From assembly GCA_948567375.1 (NCBI GenBank), contig OX419759.1, positions 19,746,744 through 19,810,743 of the forward strand: 64,000 nucleotides of DNA, in the 5' to 3' direction. Of the stretch, positions 59,987 through 64,000 are shown piece after piece. Source of the stretch: Lunularia cruciata. Taxonomy: Eukaryota > Streptophyta > Marchantiopsida > Lunulariales > Lunulariaceae. Within the stretch, counting starts at the first letter, position 1. Each line of letters opens with the position of its first letter. The translations under genes and the position numbers were made by a program. The notes beneath the pieces were generated by a model. It had not been told where the DNA came from and ran no database searches. It was given only the letters and a program-made list of their open reading frames with translations.

Positions 59987-62948
59987 GATCAAAGTGAATG
60001 GGTAAGGTAGACTGAATATCATGTACCAAATGAAATGGAGAATATCTGATGGAAGTCTTCATGGTTGTCCAATATCCCACAAAACCACATGAATCTTCTT
60101 GTCCCAATTATGCTTAGCCCCCTAAATTTTTGCATCTTTGGCCAACATTATGCACAAGGTCTGATTGGTTCTCTTTGTCAAGCCATTGGAGTTTGGCTTA
60201 TAAGATGTAGTTACCCTATGTGTGATAGAGAGATGTCATCACATAGTTGTAGTGATGCTTCTTGTAAAATCTCTTCTTTTATCAAAAACCAACTCCAAAG
60301 CGCACCCAAACCTAGTGATAATATATTCATAAAGAAATCTACAAACTTCATCTTTATTCTTGTTCCTCAATGGTCTAGCCTCAACCTACTTGGTGAGATA
60401 ATCAATAACTACCACAATGTACCAATTGTTCCTTGGGATTCTATTGAGAGGACCTATAAAGCAAATTCCACACTTCTCAAAAGGTCCTAGCAATAAAATT
60501 GATCTATGAGGTGGAGTGGAAGTAAAAATTTTAGCAAAAGCTTGAAAAACATTACAAATTTAGTAATAATCAAGACAATCCTTGAGAATCCACCTCCAAT
60601 GATATCTTGCATCTAGAATCTTGAAAGTAATCACCTTTCTTACAAAATGTCTCCTACACATTAAACCTTCATCAAACTTCTTTATGAGTAGGATAGACTC
60701 CTCCTTACCCATTGCTCTTCAAATTAAACCACCTACTCCTTGGTGAAAAAAAGAATATTCTCCACTATTTTGTAAGATCTAAATCTTGTTGCAAGAGCCT
60801 TCTTTCTCCTAGCATGCATCCCTTTTGGATAGTTATCTCTTGTAACAAAATCCACAATCTCCTTGTACTCCATTGGAACTTCTTGAGTGATTGAGATTTT
60901 CATGCACTCCTCCTTTGGGAAGGAATCATTGATTGCTTTAGCTCCATTATCATAGGCTGTAGATAACAAATCATCATTTGCATGTTTCTTCTCTCACCTT
61001 TCCTCACCAGTATAGTCATACTCAGAAAAGAGTATCATCCATCTTGCTAGCCTTCCTTCCACATAGGCTTGTTGAATGTGTACTTCAAGCCTTGTGATCC
61101 GTGACAATGGTGGTTTTCTCTCCAATCAACTAGTGTCTAAATTTCTTGAGACCAAAGATTACTGCCAAGCCTTTTCTCTCCATGACTAAGTAGTCCTTCT
61201 CTACTGAAACCATCTCTCTACTAGCATAACTATTGGATGGTCATGCCCATCTTGGTCTAATTGACTAAGAGTGCATCCTATAGTTACATTGGAAGCATTA
61301 GTGTAGAGGATGAAAAGGCTTACTCCAATCACGTTTAGCAAGAATTGGAGCCACAACAAGGGATTCCTTGAGCTCCCTAAAAGTTTTGAGAATCTCCTTG
61401 TCCTTTAAAATCACCATGTATTATACACTCTTCTTTGTGTAGATGGTCAATGCATAAGCCTTGTTGAAAAATGAGAAGATAACCCTCCTATAGTACCCAA
61501 CCATCCCCAACAATTGGCATACCTTGTCAAGCTTGAAGGGAATGGAAGGTCTAAGATTTTCTTCACCTTCTCAAGAGAAATTGCTATTCCATCCTTGGAA
61601 ATGATGTATCCTTAAAGTAGACCTTCTTCAAAAACCAAAAATGAACTTTTTGGGTTGAGTGATGCATTTACTTTATCCAAGCATTGCAAGACCTTGATCA
61701 AGTGCTCAAAGTGATACTCCTTGCTCCCATGGACACAAAATTTTCCCACAAATTTCCCAATGAAAGATTCAAACACTTTGTTCATGAACCATGAAATGTG
61801 GTTGGAGCATTGTAAAGCCCAAAAGGCATGACCTTGAAAGCATAAGTCCTCCTCCCCTCCCCCCCCCAAAGTTGTGATGAATTTGGTAAGTTGTTGATAC
61901 TTTGGTGCAACCTTGATTTGGTTATAACCATTATAACTATCTCCAAAATTGTACCTCTCATGACTTGCAATCTCCTTGAAGATCTCATCAATGAGTGGCA
62001 AAGAGTAAAGTCCTTTCTAGTAACAACATTGAACTTTTTGTAATCCACACATCTCCAAATATTTCCATTCTTTTTCTTCATAATCACAATTGGAGACATC
62101 TATTTTGAATTCTCCACCTCAAAGATAAATCCAGCCTCCTTGAGATTATCAATCTCCCCTTTCACAACCAAAGATATTGGTAGGCTAATGTGATGTTGTT
62201 TTTGGCAGATTGGTCTTGTATGTGACTCCACCTCTATCTTGTGCTCCTCCAAAGTGATTTCCTTTAGATCCTTGTAACTAAAAGGAAACACACAGATTAA
62301 CTTATAGAAAATCTCTTCAAATCTCACCTTCTCTTCATCGGTAACTTTTTGGACCATACTTGAGGGTAGATAACTTCCTCTTGATCTCCTTAAGGGTGAA
62401 TGGTGATTTATTTGGATCCTTCAAAATCTCTAGCTTTGGTGCAAAATCCATAGCATATAAGGGATACACATTTGAATTAAATTCAGATTCATCTACCTCT
62501 ATAGGAGAATCTTCTTCAATGCTAGTGTACACACTTGAAGCTCCTTCTTCTGAATTTGATCCCAATAATCAAAAGATGGTGTATTTGAATGTGAAGTGTT
62601 AATGTTGTTGGTCACAACAATTCTAACTTGATAGTGTGATGGCCCAATCCTCAAGTACCCTTTGTGCCATTTATCAATTGTGCATGTTTCTCTCAACCAT
62701 GGCCTCCCAAGAAGCAAATCATAACTTGAATTCTTCAAGATTTGGAAAGTCATGAGATTTTAAACTCCCTTAATTGAAACTAGCACCTTATCCATCACTC
62801 TTACTAGTCAACCTTGTTGCTAGTTTGCCATGCTCACCACAAATGTTGAAGCTCTAAAGGGTATCATACCCAACTTCTTTGTCAACTTCTCTAACATGGT
62901 ATTCACTATAGATCCTCCATCAACAAGTGCATCCTTGATGTTATGACC
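59987..62948 (-). pseudogene. Element C: older Ty3/gypsy pol relic (protease to integrase)
   Basis: On - from 62945: retropepsin end LLLGRPWLRETCT (about 62725-62690); RT with PIVIMKKKNGNIWRCVDYKK (62093-62034), MPFGLYNAPTTF (about 61825-61785), and a polymerase box read as FCVHGS where Y/F-x-D-D is expected (about 61745-61725), so lost; RNase H and connection TDHKA near 61110-61095 and DYTGEE.. near 61010; integrase N-terminal ARRKKALATRF (about 60815-60780) and core IGPLNRIPRNNWYIVVVIDY (about 60450-60390). The integrase C-terminal part breaks at 59987 where a family B LTR is inserted. The right side breaks at 62948 for the same reason. The protease overlap with 55.8-56.28 kb shows C and B are related families. 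Many stops. Confidence 0.88.
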
Positions 62949-63640
62949 TGTAACACCCATTTGTGCATGTGTGTGGTATTGTGATATTTAGCTTGGTATT
63001 ACAAGTACTTAAGAGATATTATTTATATAGAGATAAAGGATGGTTCTATATTAGTCATGGTTAGCTAAAGTTATTCATAGCTAAGATAGATGGGACCTTA
63101 CTTTAGAGGAAGTAGAAAAGATGAGCACCACTATTTTGGATTTTACTGTGTTGACTTGGTATTATTCCTAGGTGTTTGGCTTTGAGGAAAGAGTTGAGAA
63201 CTCTTGGGTCCGCAAGCCTTTTTGTTTTGGATTCTTCTTTAGTCCAAGGATAGCTCATGTGAAGGAATCCTTGACTTGGTGGTTGGGTCAAGATAAGACC
63301 ACCTGCTTAGGGGAATATGCCCATGTGAGTGGATATTCCTTTCTACTTTTTGACTTTACTTGAATTTTAGTCTAGTAACTTGAGTTACTATGGTAATTAG
63401 TAACTTTGGTACGTAACTATTTCACAAGTATATAAACAAGGGGTGAGGAGGTACTCAACATCCTTTCATTTACAATTATCTCTCTCTCATTGAGTTCTCT
63501 AGTGAGCAATGTCTTGAGTCTTGGAGTGTTAGCCTTGGAGGAGTATGATGGAGTTTAGGTTCCTTGCCTTCTTAATCCATGGTGCGCTACCATAATAGCC
63601 ATTAGAGGTTCAACTTGAGTGAGAGACAGGCTGGCTCACA
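62949..63640 (+). repeat. 5' LTR of a second family B copy (plus)
   Basis: It runs from TGTAACACCCATTTGTGC to ...GGCTGGCTCACA, 692 bp, with TATATAAA at 63430-63437. In the first 290 aligned bases against the minus-strand LTR I count about nine differences. It is inserted in the protease part of element C. Confidence 0.93.
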
Positions 63641-63644
63641 TTTT

Positions 63645-63662
63645 TGGTTCCGTTGCCGGGAC
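63645..63662 (+). other. Primer-binding site, tRNA-Glu type (plus copy)
   Basis: TGGTTCCGTTGCCGGGAC, the same 18 bases as the minus copy. It proves that the element continues to the right and that the LTR is not solo. Confidence 0.87.
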
Positions 63663-64000
63663 CTCTCTAGAAGGCAAGATAATGTTCCGTGTCCAATTCT
63701 ACATTAGGCAGAAAGAGGCTATGAGAGCTCACTTGGAGAGATCATTAGGAGAGGAGAGGGCTGAACTTATGTTAGAGAACCAAGATCCATTTGTATACCC
63801 TGTAGTTCATTATGATGTCTTTGAGGTGATTTTGTACACATGAGAGGAATTGGAGAGATTGTGTGAGGTGGATTGCAGATTTTGGGGATTAAGGTGATTT
63901 TGGGCAAAATCTCAAGTTTGAGATCTGGACTTGAGATTTCTACACATGATAGCTTGGGTTATCTTTCAGTTAGCACACTTAAAATTATTATGAGAGCTAC
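63663..64000 (+). mobile_element. Start of the second family B copy, running off the window
   Basis: It matches the complement of 58930-59270 nearly base for base. It includes a short leader frame (63619-63843 with KIMFRVQFYIRQKEAMRAHL) that has a near-identical partner at 59314-59090. The rest of the element lies beyond 64000. Confidence 0.9.

Overview
The window is nuclear DNA of a land plant with a large, repeat-rich genome. The evidence is a plant-type bHLH gene with an intron in the bHLH loop and an ACT-like tail, a relic of a plasma-membrane H+-ATPase gene, and decayed Ty3/gypsy, MULE, PIF/Harbinger, pogo and LINE elements. The mixture, with pogo/Tigger DNA transposons and LINEs ending in a restriction-like endonuclease, leans toward a non-seed plant (fern, lycophyte or bryophyte) or a gymnosperm. 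The sequence alone does not settle the species. There are no operons, bacterial signals or CRISPR arrays.

Layout. 1-2.1 kb: a structurally complete but dead pogo-like DNA transposon with matching TIRs and TA target duplication. 2.3-2.7 kb: a minisatellite. 3.3-5.7 kb: a LINE relic on +. 5.7-6.6 kb: tandem and inverted repeats. 7.2-13.5 kb: an old full-length Ty3/gypsy element (family A) with both LTRs, primer-binding site and polypurine tract. 13.5-16 kb: AT-rich repeat debris. 16-23.5 kb: mostly lower-copy sequence holding the one convincing live gene, a two- or three-exon bHLH transcription factor at about 20.06-21.97 kb. 24.2-27.6 kb: a second LINE relic, on -, with CCHC and restriction-like endonuclease motifs. 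30.4-30.75 kb: a near-perfect long hairpin. 32.1-33.3 kb: a MULE/FAR1-type transposase relic. 35.6-38.65 kb: a solo LTR of family B, a lysine-rich gag-like relic and a broken B LTR split by a family A solo LTR with a perfect target duplication. 40-42.2 kb: a decayed coding region of unknown origin on - with 22-residue repeats. 45.1-46.04 kb: the H+-ATPase pseudogene. 47.5-50 kb: tandem repeats around a Harbinger transposase relic. 50.8-52.4 kb: a second family A internal fragment. 55.8-64 kb: two family B copies facing away from each other, both inserted into an older minus-strand gypsy pol (element C).

In functional terms the window is a transposon graveyard around one regulatory gene. The bHLH protein has the H-E-R basic residues typical of E/G-box binding. 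Nearly all other coding-like sequence carries stops and frameshifts. Family B looks youngest: its two LTRs remain very alike and one 333-codon gag/protease frame is still open. I found no wholly new system. The least ordinary items are the RLE-type LINE, the 68-bp-arm hairpin at 30.4 kb, the dispersed inverted-repeat family at 6, 17 and 31 kb, and the H+-ATPase relic.
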